A DNA stretch of 64,000 bases, from positions 50,377,284 to 50,441,283 of the forward strand of contig CM019214.1 of the NCBI GenBank assembly GCA_009741485.1, read 5' to 3'. The position numbers and the translations under genes are program-made. Source of the stretch: Malurus cyaneus samueli. Its lineage: Eukaryota; Chordata; Aves; Passeriformes; Maluridae. Below are positions 26,421 to 39,178 of this stretch, in pieces. The notes beneath the pieces are model-generated. The model had not been told where the DNA came from. It saw only the letters and a program-made list of their open reading frames with translations, and searched no databases. Each line of letters opens with the position of its first letter. Within the stretch, counting starts at the first letter, position 1.

Positions 26421-26775
26421 TATAGAAGTCTTTCATTTAACCCTTTCTTTTGATTTTCAAAAACATGAAGGTAACTGAGAAAATAATAATAAAAGCACTT
26501 GAAAATGAGTCTGGCTGAACATGTTTTAGGCAACCTACAAAGCTATCCTGAAAATACATAAATATTTTATCATACTTAATGAAGAAAAATATAACAATTT
26601 GTGTCCAGGGTAATCATGTCATTGCAGCTGGCTCTAATTATTACTGACTTATCTTGAACTCTTCCTATTTCTGCAGCTGTTGAGAACCGAGGATGAATGT
26701 GAAGCATGGAGCTATGTTCTAACTATGAAGATGAACAATTTTTGTATAGCACAAATAATGGAAATTTCCAATGAC

Positions 26776-26802
26776 AAAAAAAAAAAAAAAAAAAAAAAAA
26801 AA
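26776..26802. repeat. Poly(A) run, 27 nt
   Basis: Uninterrupted A run. The sequence upstream is not a recognisable retroelement. Confidence 0.9.
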
Positions 26803-27284
26803 GTGAGGACCTGGTTTTTAACCTGTAAAGTTTTATTGAAGTGTTAAAAAATTAAAAGCTGATTTAAATTGCCTTAATTTTAGCAAGTTAATTCTTCCTC
26901 CTTCCTTTTGTTTTACTGTCTATTTTCTCTCTGTCTTTATAGATTCAGGCTGATTTGTGTTTCCTTGCTGAGGAGGCTTGTGCATATATGTGTGTATGTG
27001 CATAGAATACCTCTAGGCCTCCTGTGTTAATCCTCGAAGCACTAATTATACAAAATCCTTATCTGACTAACACACACTGAGAACATTTGTCTTTTGGATT
27101 AGCAGTGGTTTAATACTGATAAACAGAAACTCTTCCAAGAGTCATTGACTTCCATATTTTAATTTCATTTCACTGTATTGTTTCCTAGTTATGCTAGAAG
27201 GATCCTTTCTGAGGCAAGGAGAGAGTTCAGGAAACAAGCTAACACTGACAAAGTTTTAAGGCTGTGCTGAAGAAGATGACCTGA

Positions 27285-27370
27285 ATTTTTTTTAATGGTT
27301 TTTGGTGTTTTTTTTTTTTTTTCTTTTTGTTGGTTTTGGTTTTGTTTTTGTTTGTGGTGTTGTTGTTTTT
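27285..27370. repeat. T/G-only low-complexity tract
   Basis: About 85 bases of T with interspersed G (TTGTT and GGTTTT words). It is the opposite-strand form of the A/C tracts elsewhere in the window. Confidence 0.85.
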
Positions 27371-27936
27371 AATATAACAACATGTTATTATCAATGATTA
27401 GGGGATAGCAAATTGTTTAGACCTAGATTCACTGACTAAATGTTTTTTAATGTCTTTCTGAATGTGGATTTTCATGATTGCACACATTGTTGCTATTTTA
27501 TCATATTTCTCAGTACAGGGAGAAATTTAAGAGATGACACACACAAAAACAAAATATCACCAACCTTATTCATTTATTTTCACCTCTTATTTACAGGTTA
27601 TTCTGTATGTGACACTTGGTGTACAATCTGTTTCTGACATCACAAGTAATCACATACTAATAAACCTTTATAAATACTAAATCTGAACTTCTTTTTTCTG
27701 ACTTTGCAGCATAAATAATGAAGGGAAAGAAGAGCTATGAGAGCTATGAGAGTATTTTTTCTTGGAATATGCGGGAGGAAGAACAGGAAAAAAAAACAAT
27801 AATATATAATACCTATACTACTTGTATTCTATGTACATATTCAAGTACATTTTCTAATCTGAAAAGGTGTTCAAAACAGGGGATTGCTGTCCTGACTTTA
27901 ATTACTGGCAGTTCTGCAGAAGGTTGAGCTTCTGGA

Positions 27937-27937
<1 letters not shown>

Positions 27938-27970
<33 letters not shown>
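27938..27970. repeat. Poly(A) run, 33 nt
   Basis: Uninterrupted A run. It may be the tail of a retroposed copy in plus orientation, but the upstream 200 bases match nothing I recognise. Confidence 0.9.
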
Positions 27971-27972
<2 letters not shown>

Positions 27973-30900
27973 TGCTGGCAAATGTTGTACAGAAGAGCAG
28001 ATTGGGAAGAATGTATTGTGGTATAAAAAAAATCTATCAAACAAAAGAATAAAACATGAAGGTTGATGTTGTTGATTATAAACCTCCAGTCAGTTTTCTC
28101 TGAAAATAAATTAGTGTTAAAAACCCCATCGCATCTGCAATTTGTTTGAATAATATTTTCCATGTACTGCCTGCATGTTGCTATTTGAGAATTTTTTTCC
28201 CTATCTTTTTTATTTTACTATAATTACCTGTAGACCAAACCAAGGTATTTTGTACCCTTAATAACTTTATCGCTACATGTTTCTACACTTCAAGGAGAAA
28301 ATACGGCTTTGCTTTGGTGGTTTTTGTTTTGATTTGTTTTTCTCTTGTTTTTACTCAACCTTATTATACTTTATTGTACTTGAGTCCATTTGATCTCAGC
28401 TTTTGCATCTGGTTAAGCATAAGAATTCAAGTGGAACATAGTAATTCCCTCTCAGTGGTGGTAAAGCTTAATTAAAGCTAATTGAATCTATTTTTGTCAG
28501 AATCTGATTCAGTCTTTACAGTGTATATTATTTTTATTCATTTTATTCATTTAGAAACACAAATTGCTTCATTACTGCAGCTGCACAATTGTACATTAGA
28601 GGTACATAATCACTTTTAGATATTCCTACTTCAAAAGATACTGCAGTTTCAGAGGCCATCTGCAGTTTTTGAAAACATTCATACATTTTTTAATGCAATT
28701 TGTCTTTTGCTTTTAATACCTTAAAAACATCTAATGTTTTCCTATTTTGACTTACTAGAATTTATTTTTTCTTAATCAAAAAAATGTAGAAATTGTGTTA
28801 TGATCTGTGACGCACAAATGGTCATAATTCATAAAAATCTGGTTTCAGTAAGTAGGATAAGTCTAACATACTCCGTATATAATTAATTTAAATTTCCAAA
28901 AAAAAGGACAAAAGAACCAAAAGACAAAAGACAAAAAATAGGTGAGATTTTATACAGAGATTTCTGTAAATAGTCTACAAAATTATTAATTCATTTTATT
29001 TTTCAAAATTATTTCTTGGTTACATTCCATTAGCTAAATTTCTCTTATTTGGAAATTGCTTTCAGAAGAAAATTGAGGAACTTCAGGGATTTTATGGGAA
29101 CCAATTTCTAACAACAAGGACTGAGTTCACTAACTTGATGGACCCATTTGTACAATTTTCTCATTCCTTCATATGAAAGTGCATTAGAAGTTAATGTAAG
29201 AAGAAAAAATAAAGTGTCAGCTTCACTTTGATACTGCTTTTTCATCAAAGACACTATTTGAAATTCTACCTTACACAAAATTGACAATCTGTTTTTGCAG
29301 TCTTTCAAGGCACCAACTTTACACAAATCATTTCAATATGCTGACAGATAAGCTTACATTCCTAATAAGACAGAGTTGCAGCAAGCTGTTTCACAATAAT
29401 GAAAACTGCACCCAACAAACTATTTCTGTATTTCAATGTGCCTTAATTGTCATTTCTTCATCTGACTTTCTTCCCACAGAGAGGCTGGGAAGCACAGAAG
29501 AGGCTAAAGCCAATAACAAAGAAAATACCAAGAACAAAATATACTGCAACTGCAGAATTTCCATTGGAATTCTGCTTCTTTTAAGAAAAGAAAGAATGAA
29601 TTGCTGTAGCATTAAAGAATGATTTGATAGCAGTCATGGAAGTGATATTCATTTATAAGGACAGATTCACACTGAAGCAGATCTCAGTGACCATGAAAAC
29701 AGAAAAAGTAATGGAAATCTACAGAACATCTTAAAAAGATCAAAGGTTCCTGTCTTGGTTGCTGGCTTTTCACTTTCTCCTCTATTTCCAGCACATGCTT
29801 CTAAACCAAATCGAAAAATTGATTTTAAATAATAGTTTTCTTAAGGGATACTCCTAACAATTATCTTTCTTAAGCTTGTTATGGTACATTGATATGCAAC
29901 TATGCTAATTTTCTGATGTTATTTAGAGTATTTTATTATTCTTTCAACATAATTTGTGATTGGTTTGGGTTTTTTTCCCTTCCTGATACTTGTCATTTAC
30001 TTTCCCTTCCTCAGGGTTAATCTAGTCATTGTCTTCAGGTGCATAGGAAAATTTCCTAATTAGAGTCAATTACTAACATATTCCACTTCTTTAATTTGGG
30101 CTCTCATTGGAATAAGGTTAAATCTTCAAATGTCTTCTGAGATCAAAACTTAGCTCCTGAAGCAATGATATCTTAAAGTTGCTCTTACCTAAGAATTCTT
30201 AGAGCACCTCAAGGCAAAAAAGCATAAGTCTGTCTTTTTGTTTCCCATGGCAACTACATTTCTCAGAAATCTACTGGTGCTTTTATGAGACAAAAAACTA
30301 TATGAAAATAGGGTTAATGCATTTTATATTTGAAGCACAATTATATGAACGACTCCAAATTCCATATTTTTCTTTTATCTTCAAGCTGCAAGAAAAAATA
30401 AATTTGCATCTTTAGTGGGAATGAAGGTGCCTGACTTTCTCTTTACATCTTAATGAATCAATAAAGCTGCAGTAGCTATTTTGTAGAATTGTAACTCATA
30501 AAATATTTTAAAAGCAGAAAACATTTTTCTGTATCATTCTTTGAACAGTAGGGAACAAAATCAATGGATATATCATGGAAAATGAAAAGGAGGGACAGAG
30601 AAACAGCTATCTTCCCTTCCTCCTTAATCTGGACTTCCATGCAGCAAGATTTGTATTGGTTGAGTTACAAATCATTTGTGCAAGTTTTATGCTCCTGGGA
30701 GATAAAGATGGTAAGAAAAGGGGACCTTGACAGCAGCACATTGATAAAAATATTTTTTTCTGTAGTCAAAATGATTATTTCATTCTAGTAATTCCTATAG
30801 AAACTGCTCATTTGTTTTGTGTTTGTGAAGAGCATTATTAAGTAGCTGAGACATCTGCAGGGAGCCAGAAAAGCACATAAAGCAATTCAAGAGTAAGAAT

Positions 30901-31508
30901 TTTGTATGAGCACAAAAGCAGAATCTGGAAAACATGCCACACTGTTGCCCTGGTATGTGAACAGTGCAAAAATTAGGAAAATGCTTGTAATTAATTAGAA
31001 CTCTGTAGAGGAATCAAGGCTAAATTAGAACATTGTGTTTTAAGTCTCTAAGGTGAAAAAAGTGTTGCAAGTGTGAACTTGATTACAAAACTGGCCTTCA
31101 GAGACAAGCCCAATGAAATGTCACGGGACTCCTTCTCAATAGCTTACAAGTCTCTCCCTCACTTCTATACCTAAAAAATGAGATCTGAGAGGGTCTAATA
31201 AACAGGAATCTGTTTTCATCCTGCTACTAACAGGTTTGATAAGGGAAGGTTTATAAAATTGTAGTTTTATAGTAGCTTCTGCCCCATTTAATCCCTCTGC
31301 TTCTTATTTATTTTTGTATTTAGAACTTGCAAATATTTTCAGTGTCACATGTCAAGTTCAAAAAATTTTATTCTTTCAATAAATGATAGAATAGTTTGAT
31401 TATTTGAGTGTTGTCTCGGAACATGTAGAAAGGTAGTTTAAATATCAGGTTGGAGAGACCCCTATAAGATGAATCTAACAAGTTAATCAATGCTGTAAGG
31501 ATAATTTC

Positions 31509-31512
<4 letters not shown>

Positions 31513-31550
<38 letters not shown>
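31513..31550. repeat. Poly(A) run, 38 nt
   Basis: Uninterrupted A run, one of the longest in the window. No target-site duplication or retroelement body is evident beside it. Confidence 0.9.
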
Positions 31551-31555
<5 letters not shown>

Positions 31556-34344
31556 TTGTCTTTTTTTCTCATTTCAGAAACTCCAATAGCAGAATTCTGA
31601 GTAAATTATATCTCCAAAGTACACTGAGTATTCCCTCACTGACACAAAATTTTCTATTTGTACACAGAGTGTCCTTTGTGCCAGAACTGTCTGTATCATA
31701 TCTAACATCTCTATGATAACCAAGGTTGGATTGACTTCGGATTCAGCAATATCTATCACACTGTGTTTGACTTTAGAGCTTTTTGGATGTCTCAGTTTCT
31801 ATGGTGAATCTGGGCATGAAATCACAAAAATTGTGTATTAGAAAGCCAAAATCAGATTATGTGATATAAATCTTTATTTCTCAGTGCTAACTTCATTTCC
31901 AAGCAATGGAGTACTGGGAAAATTGGGGTGACTCATTGCATTTAAGCGCCAGTGTTAAGCAGGAAGAAAGCCAAGTTGAAGCTTTCATCACTTTAGACAA
32001 ACTCAAGACTTGACATATGAGAAGGCTGTCCTTGCAGTCTTTTTTGAAGGGGAGTCAGGAATAAAATGTTTTCCAGAAAGTTTACTGTGATTTACACAAT
32101 ATCTTAACTTCAAATCAATTATTCAGGTTCAGGAATATCTTTGTCATAGAGGTATCCCCTAGGGGTGAAATCTTGATCCATCTGTATTAAAAAGAGAAAA
32201 CAAAACCTTTCCTAGATACCTCCCCAGATAAGTTGGCAAGTGTAGCTGCTCCCCTGTCTCAGATAAGAGCAGAGACTGCATAATGTTGTCTATGTCGCAC
32301 ACTATGTGATACTGAGTGCATTACATGGAGTAAAACATCAGCTTTAGCTTTCTCACCAGTAGCCTCACTCAGCCTGGTTTTCCAATTGTGTAAAAAGAAT
32401 CTCAAGTTCCCTTTTCTGTAATGTAATTTGTCCTTTATTAGTTTGATTAATTTTTGCTTTCACAAAATTCTATCACAATCTCAGTAATTTAACGTACATT
32501 TCTCCAAGTCTTACCTGAATAATTTTCCTCTCAGGATGTTATTATGTCATTTTTCAATATTTCATCTCATCTAGAAGTTCATCCCACTCCATTCACTTTG
32601 CTTCATGCAAATTACCATAGGTAGATTAAAAATGCATGTGCCTGTGCTGTTCAGATGACTAACAAATCAGGCCAGTTTCAAAATTAAAAACTTTCCTAGA
32701 TTAGCATTAATTAATAGCATTTTTTGTGTTGCGTTCTTGCAGAGGATAATTCATTACTGCTGTATTATCAGTCCTTAGCAATCACATTCTGTGTCAGCTG
32801 TGAGTACCCCACATCAGTGACTGTAGTCTGTGCCACTCCCTGTCGCTGAGGTTGGAATGGTCAAACAGGGACACTTCACAGCAATTAGAGTTCACAAATA
32901 ACTGAGTTTTTCTCCTTTTCCCCTTCAATTTTGGTCCTTATTTTTTTACAAGATGTCTGAATTTTTTAGCAATTCCCAGCCCTTAGTCCCTGTCAGAGAC
33001 AACAGAGAGGGAAGAGACATGTACATGTATATTTATAGCTTATTATTCTGTTGTGTTTGGGTTCACAACAACAAAATAGCGAAATCTGCTTGGTGGGTCA
33101 CTGTCTTCATGGGTGCAACAAATCTCTGCTTTAGCTGTGTATGTGATGGATACAATACTTCTCTTGTTAAAATAGTTCAGAATTACTTAGTTTTACTACA
33201 AAGTAGAGTTTAAATGTAGAGGTTTTGCAAAGGTTTTAAAATAAGAATACAATGAAGAGTTCTTTGTGGGCTATAATGTTTGTAATCTGTGTTCATTAAA
33301 TATGTGTGAAACAAAAGTTTCAATGCACCACTACAAGTCCTGCAAGTAGTTTTAATGCAGCTGACTAACACAGAGGAGGTACATTAAAATATCACAAAAC
33401 ACAGATGTTCAGCATTTATTTTCTATTCATTATTCCAAGCCTTTTTACTTCATAAAATGCATGAGATTTAACAATTTAAATAATTTAAAGGTGTTTTTTT
33501 TATATATCTGAGTTTAACGAGAATTTGCACATAAAGTATATCTAATAGATGGTGGTTACTGAATTTCTTCTACAATACACTTACTTAGAAAAATATAGAG
33601 AAGTTTACAGTGAAATATTAATAAATAATGGAAACTCCTATTGTTTTCTGACTACTCATTGTTAACATGACCTTATTTTTCATAGAATTACTTTGCTAAC
33701 ATCAGCTAAAATACTACCCACAAAAATAGTTCTTTAATTTTGATTTCTTTATGTGTGTTTTCCCATGGAGCACAAGTCCAACACCACTGAAATAAACAGT
33801 ATTTTTACCCTTGACCTTAAGAGTGTAATAACAAAAGACAAGGTATTAATTTAAATGGAAATTTGATTAAATCTGATTTTTGTTTTCTGAGTTCAAATTT
33901 ATTGATGATGTTTGGAAGATTGCTATGTTAGTCAGTAACCAGGTTTAAATATTAAACATTGAGTGTTATGAGAATATACAAACTGAGATTCATAGGAAAG
34001 AAAGCATATATATAACATGATAATTTGCAATGATGAGACCATAATAATGAAATAAATAAAGATTTCTCTGATCATTAATGGCAAACTCAATGGAAATATT
34101 ATGTTATAAGATAGCAATGAAAATTAGAATTTGGAAATTGCTGCAGATAAAAATTCAGGAATAATCTGAGAAATTAGCTAAAGATCTCCTAAATTCAGTA
34201 ATGAATCAACAGTCTTATGAATTATAACTACTAAGAATGAAGTGTGGGTTTCCTCTGTATTAGTAGATGTCAAAATTGTAGGTAAAATATATAACCTATG
34301 TGAGCACCCCATTTGAATCTGGTTTTGATTAAAACGGATGGAAA

Positions 34345-34860
34345 TAGAGGAATTTCATGAATATGAAGCATTTATCATCACGGCAATATGAAAAACCATA
34401 AAGGTGACCTGGTTTGACAGAGAAAATTATGGAATGGGAGAAAACACCTGCCAGGCTGAGAACTAAGTCTGGGAACCAGAAGAACCCTTGAAAAATGCAG
34501 CCGGCTCTTTGACGTACAGCTGAGTACCTGGAAACCAGAGACATCCTGAGAAACCACCAATAAGTGCTAAAACAGAATTATAATGACAGCCTATCATCTG
34601 AAAAGGTGGAAAATAATCTGGAAAAAAATATAAAAATAGTCTGGGGGGGGGGGAAAAAATTGAAAACTTTATCATCTCTTGTCTGTTATAGGTGAAAAAT
34701 AGAAATCAACAGCATCTTTTGGCTGCCCAAAATGGTGTTGTCCTAAGTCCACTTCTGTCTCCATGATATAAAAAGGACTTAATTTTTACACAAAATGTAG
34801 CCTCTGCCTCTGAGAGTTTCCCACATTGCATATACTTTTCTTCTCCTTATGGCTCTATGT
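34345..34860 (+). mobile_element. Unclassified LTR-like repeat, copy A
   Basis: This segment aligns by eye along its length with 51983-52545 in the same orientation. Shared words include CCTTGAAAAATGCAGC, GAGTACCTGG/GGGTACCTGG, CTTATCATCTGAAAA-type and TCTC(C/T)(A/G)TGATATAAAAAGGACTT. The last word holds a TATA box-like sequence, which together with a length of about 500 bp suggests a retroviral LTR. Copy A lacks about 40 bp present in copy B. I see no clear TG...CA borders and no AATAAA, so the class is uncertain. Confidence 0.6.
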
Positions 34861-35324
34861 AATTCAGCTCTAGCACCCGGCTGACCTTGGCATCCCTGCA
34901 CTGCCCTGACCCCAAGGATGGTGCTGGCCCCTTCTGTGCCCTGACATCATATTGAAAATATTGTATTCTAGAAGGGTACTATCAGCCCAAAAAAAGAACA
35001 CTATTTCAGAAGCCACAGGAAAAGAAAGACTAGGTTGTCTCAGAAAATAAGAAAAATAAATCAGATTCATTTAGGATGTCCTTGAATATCTTCAATTGCT
35101 GTAAATGCCTAAGAACAGACAAATAAATCTTGACTTCAAAGAGGAAAGAATTCAGCTCTATAATATCAGATGTCTAAATCTGTTGTAAATATGTATCTGT
35201 ACATGATATGCATGTTCAGGCTCCATTTCTAGTTAATGAAATCTTGCAGCTTAATATATTTACCTCAGTATAGACATCTAATCATACATATATTGACTGA
35301 ATGTAATCTGATTGTTGTCCCCCA
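34861..35324. other. Interval between LTR-like repeat and CR1
   Basis: I see no gene. The GC-richer start (34870-34945) follows the point where the two LTR-like copies stop aligning, and might belong to the same insertion. Confidence 0.4.
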
Positions 35325-35632
35325 GTTCCCACTCCAAACCTTGGCCTCTTCTCCCAGGCAGCTGGAGACAGGACAAGAAGAAATTACCTCGAGCTGCACA
35401 CAAGGAGGATCAGGTTGGACATCAGGAAGAATTTCTTCATTGAAATGAAGAAATTCAGTGCTTTGGAACAGGCTACCTAGGGAGGTGGTAGAGCCACCAT
35501 CTCTGGGAGAGTTCAAGAAGCAAGCAGACATGGCACATACTGCAAAAGCTTAGCTCACAAGGTGGTGTTCAAAGGTTGGGCTCGATGATCTTGGAGGTCT
35601 TTTCCAACTTTTATTTATGCTATTATTCTATA
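35325..35632 (+). mobile_element. CR1 LINE 3' end, well preserved
   Basis: This is the clearest CR1 copy in the window. Landmarks run in order: GGCCTCTTCTCCCAGGCAGC, GGACAAGAAGAAATTACCTC, CAGGTTGGACATCAGGAAGA then ATTTCTTCA, CTACCTAGGGAGGTGGTAGA, TCAAGAAGCAAGCAGACATG, GGTTGGGCTCGATGATCTTG then GAGGTCTTTTCCAAC, with a decayed ATTCTA terminal repeat. It is 5' truncated to about 308 bp. Good preservation implies a fairly recent insertion on the bird timescale. Confidence 0.95.
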
Positions 35633-36599
35633 TGGATTTCTGTTTTCCTAGTGAAGGTGCTTTGATTGACTTATGTGTTTCACATAACACCAAAGCCCAA
35701 TTTAGGCATCTGAGTGAATTTTGTAATCAATATGAAGGGATAAAAACCTTAATTTGAGATAATCACATGTATGTCATCAACAGAATAGCCTCCCTGACAG
35801 CACTGATTGATTTGTCCAGAAGTTATAAGCAGTGACCTGTAACTCCCTATTGGACTGTAGATGTCCTAGAGTACCTGAGATGTCAGAATGACAATGTCAA
35901 TAGGCATGTTGCTTTCTTGAACAGCATTCACACTGAGAGCATAACCCAGGATTTTTTCCATGGTATAAGAGTCCAATATGAATGTAAACAATCAAATTAA
36001 GCCCCCTTTAACTGGAACAGAAACTCAGATATGATGTTCCCATATAAACTCTGACATAAAGTTATTTGGATCACATGCAGTCATCTGACATGAAAGATAT
36101 TCTTCAGGCTAATAGCACCTAAGGAACTCACTGCCTCAAATAATGAAGATCTTAAAGGGATCCAAGGAATTTTTGTAATTTTCTGTGGGTGTGAGAATGT
36201 TTGTGTTTGTATCATATAAGCTTTAGTCACTGCACACTCCATCATTTACTTCATAAACCTTCATTTAACTGAGAAGATTTACAAAAAACCTTTTCCTTGG
36301 AGGCAGGAGATCTTGTAATGTCATAACCAAGATATCTCTCAGGAGATCTCAAAATTTCTCTTATATCCTTGTAAGTATCTGCAGTTGTTTATTTGGAGAG
36401 TTGCAATATTGAATTATTTGAAACACTAGTAAAATTCAGTAGAGATGTTGCTATGTTACAGTTATTGTTTGATGCTACTTATTATGTTATCATAACCAGC
36501 TGTGCACATGATATATTCATTGCCACACTGCAAGTGGTAGAATCTGACTGCATATTGTTCCAGGCACATGAATTAAGAAAAATTTAAAGCCTTTATGTA

Positions 36600-36660
36600 G
36601 TTGTTCGGTTGTTGTTGTTTTTTTTTTTTTTTTTTTTGTTTTGTTTGTTTTTTTTTTTTT
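36600..36660. repeat. T/G-only low-complexity tract
   Basis: About 60 bases of T with interspersed G, including TTGTTGTTG and two long T runs. Same class as the tract at 27285-27370. Confidence 0.88.
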
Positions 36661-37253
36661 ATGATTCCTGTTGTTTCACTCAGCTGCCTTTAAAAAGAGA
36701 GGCAATTAATATAATTACAATGTGCATTGAGAAGTCCTTACTGAGAACACATGTGAGAAAAGATTCACCCTGTTATTACCCCCTGCATTGTTTTCTCATG
36801 AATGTTGTACCATTAAATACAGATTGTTAGCTAAAATTCTCTTCTAACCTGAATATTTAAATTATCACTGGAATTTTTCCTCTCATCTGTTCTCATCTGG
36901 TCTGGTCTAGTCGGGTCTTCTCTCCTCTCCCATCTTCTCCTGTCCTTTCCCTTCCAAGACCCAGGGGAAATAAAAACACAGTAATGTAAGGTTTAGTCAA
37001 GATCGCATCCACCAGATTTGATAACAGACAACTAAAACTAATGGGAGGCAATGAAACATTTGAAGACATTAAAATCAACAGATTATCAAATGTTTGCATG
37101 ATAACTAAGCTTCCCTGAGTTTAATATGTATTTATTCAATAATAGACCCAATTTTAAGAATAAAAAGTAGCAAGTAATGTCTATAGACATAACGTTAGGA
37201 AGGGAATGCTTTACAGAAGCCTTTTTAGACATGATCATCTTGGATGTTTTACC

Positions 37254-37280
37254 AAAAAAAAAAAAAAAAAAAAAAAAAAA
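37254..37280. repeat. Poly(A) run, 27 nt
   Basis: Uninterrupted A run with no adjacent recognisable retroelement. Confidence 0.9.
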
Positions 37281-37969
37281 GCATGTTTCTTCTAAATGGA
37301 TCTACAAAGAATCCGGAATAGTAAATGATACTTTGTCTTAGCCAATAAGAAAAAGACTTTCAACTTTCAGAACAAAATAGAAAACACAATTATTATGGTA
37401 TTTTACTTTTATTGACTGAACACACTAATTAGAAGGCATATTGTGTAAGTATATTATGTCATTGTCATGCCTGCCCTAGATATAGTAAATATTATGTGCT
37501 ATATGAAATACAGTTTTAATTCTCCAGTAACACAATCAAAGGAACTTTAAAACACGGGATTAAAATAATGAATTATGTAAATGACTGCTGCATCTAAAGG
37601 AGATCTCTATTTCTTGAGAGGAAAGGGGGAGCTTGGAAGAACTACCTGAAAATTTAGAAGGAAACATTTAGTTTCTATTCTCATATTTAATATAAATACC
37701 TAGAACCATATGCACCTAACTTTATTAGTAAGTTACATCCAATATGTCAATAAAGTTCAGAGGTCTTGTACTTGTTTTTTTTTCATATCAAATAAATGTC
37801 TAGACTATGAGGGACTGAAATAAATCAACTCCAAAACAGGCAGTCTTCCTCTCACTGAAAACACTCAGGATGTTATAATATGGAAATTCAAAGAATTTGA
37901 CACAAGAGCTTCTGAAACCTTTTATAAGATTTCCTTATAGAAGAAATACATCTTAGAAATATTTCAAAG

Positions 37970-38034
37970 TGAAGGATTGGACTAGATGATCTTTGTGGGT
38001 CTCTTCCAACTCAGTTTATTCTGTGATTCTGTGA
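37970..38034 (+). mobile_element. Extreme 3' tail of CR1 (or of a CR1-tailed SINE)
   Basis: GGATTGGACTAGATGATCTT, then TGTGGGTCTCTTCCAACTCA and a terminal ATTCTGTGATTCTGTGA repeat, is a canonical CR1 3' end. Only about 65 bp is present. The same tail ends TguSINE1, so a headless SINE copy cannot be excluded. Confidence 0.9.
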
Positions 38035-38796
38035 CTTTTTTAATGGTCTTACTAATTTTTTTCTGTAGTTTCAGCCTTTCATGTCAATGCAAGTAAACTC
38101 TAAACAGGTTGTTAGCTTAGTTTTACATCAACAGGCTTTATATGTCTATTACAGATGACATGCATTTAGTATGGATGACAATAGAAAGTGTTCCTGAGGA
38201 TTATGTCCTCATAATGAGAATGATGACAATATACCTTTGTGTATATACCCCCAAGGATGCAATCTACATAAATATTTTCTCTTTATTTATTCAAAGAGTG
38301 AATTAAAGTGGTCAAGAATACAGGATTAATCAGGAATTCATAATGGCAACCTCAAATGTAATCACATAACATACTGCTGGAAAAATCCCAGCCTCTGGGT
38401 ACTTTCTGTAGTGTGACCCAGCAGACAGATTAGCAGCTCATGCACACTGTTGCTCCAATTAGAGACTTTCAGCAATTTCACTCACTTAGTAAAACCATCA
38501 CAAAATAATATGAGAAACAAAAAATGAAAATATAGTGTGACATTAGATGAATGCTAAACAAAAGTAATGGTTACACCTATGGTGAACTTAACCTTGAGAT
38601 TTTCATTTTTAATTTCTAGATCATACTTTTGTATTTCTTCCTCATAATTATTTTGCATTCTTATTAAACCAGAAACTATTAGCAACAGTTTCAGTAAATG
38701 TAACTTATTGCCACTATTGGCATTTAATAGTAAAATGTCATGAGTAGCAATAAACTGTGACAGTAATATCATCATATCAATACTGTTTATAGAATC
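38035..38796. other. Gene-free interval between two CR1 pieces
   Basis: I see no gene or named repeat. A minus-strand frame of 89 codons at 38554-38823 runs into the CR1 fragment and has no motif. Confidence 0.45.
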
Positions 38797-38990
38797 AGAA
38801 TCATGGAGACTGGAAGGAGTCACTGATGCCTCTCAACAGGTCCAACCTGTTGCTAAAAACAGGTCAAAACTAGATCAGGTCTGGCCTCATCCAGCTGAGC
38901 TCTGAACATGCCCAAGAAAAGAAATAATACAGTCCCTCTTGGTAACTCATTTCAGTGTTGCGCTACAGTGTTTTCTGGAAGAATCATAAA
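38797..38990 (-). mobile_element. CR1 LINE 3' region, diverged
   Basis: Read on the minus strand this is CR1 3' sequence. On the plus strand the antisense landmarks are GAATCAGAATCATGGAGACT (remnant of the terminal repeat), AGATCAGGTCTGGCCTCATC then CAGCTGAGCTCTGAACAT, and CATTTCAGTGTTGCGCTACA with a following TTTTCTGGAAGAAT. The copy is truncated and much mutated. Confidence 0.75.
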
Positions 38991-39178
38991 AAAGAATAAC
39001 TATACATACATATGCTAAAATGAATACTGAGTCTTCTGACAGTATTCTTTTATGAAAAGCAAGAGACATGGGGAGAGTTATAATTTTACTAAGAAAAATG
39101 AAAGGTATTTATCAACTATGTTTTTGTTCATCATTGCAAACTGAAGACCTCAAGTAACTATTTCAATCAGAAGAAAGT

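Larger units (their letters stand above)
22113..34344. other. Long gene-free interval
   Basis: I find no exon, RNA gene or confident transposon in these 12 kb apart from the low-complexity tracts listed separately. A GC-richer block at about 25030-25600 differs in texture from its surroundings and may be an unrecognised repeat (see findings). The frame of 116 codons at 27813-28163 (minus strand) is mostly a run of phenylalanines from poly(A). The frames at 29281-29622 and 30564-30788 (plus strand) lack motifs. Confidence 0.45.
35633..37969. other. Gene-free interval
   Basis: No gene or named element is seen. At 35650-36060 words such as TTTAGGCATCTGAGTGAATT hint at an ancient repeat. The pyrimidine-rich stretch at about 36890-36960 (CTGGTCTGGTCTAG, TCTCCTCTCCC) is low complexity. 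Confidence 0.45.

Noticed and set aside
27813..28163. 116-codon minus-strand frame
   Set aside because: Its core is a phenylalanine run from a 33-nt poly(A). A plus-strand frame through the same run gives polylysine. Neither is a gene.
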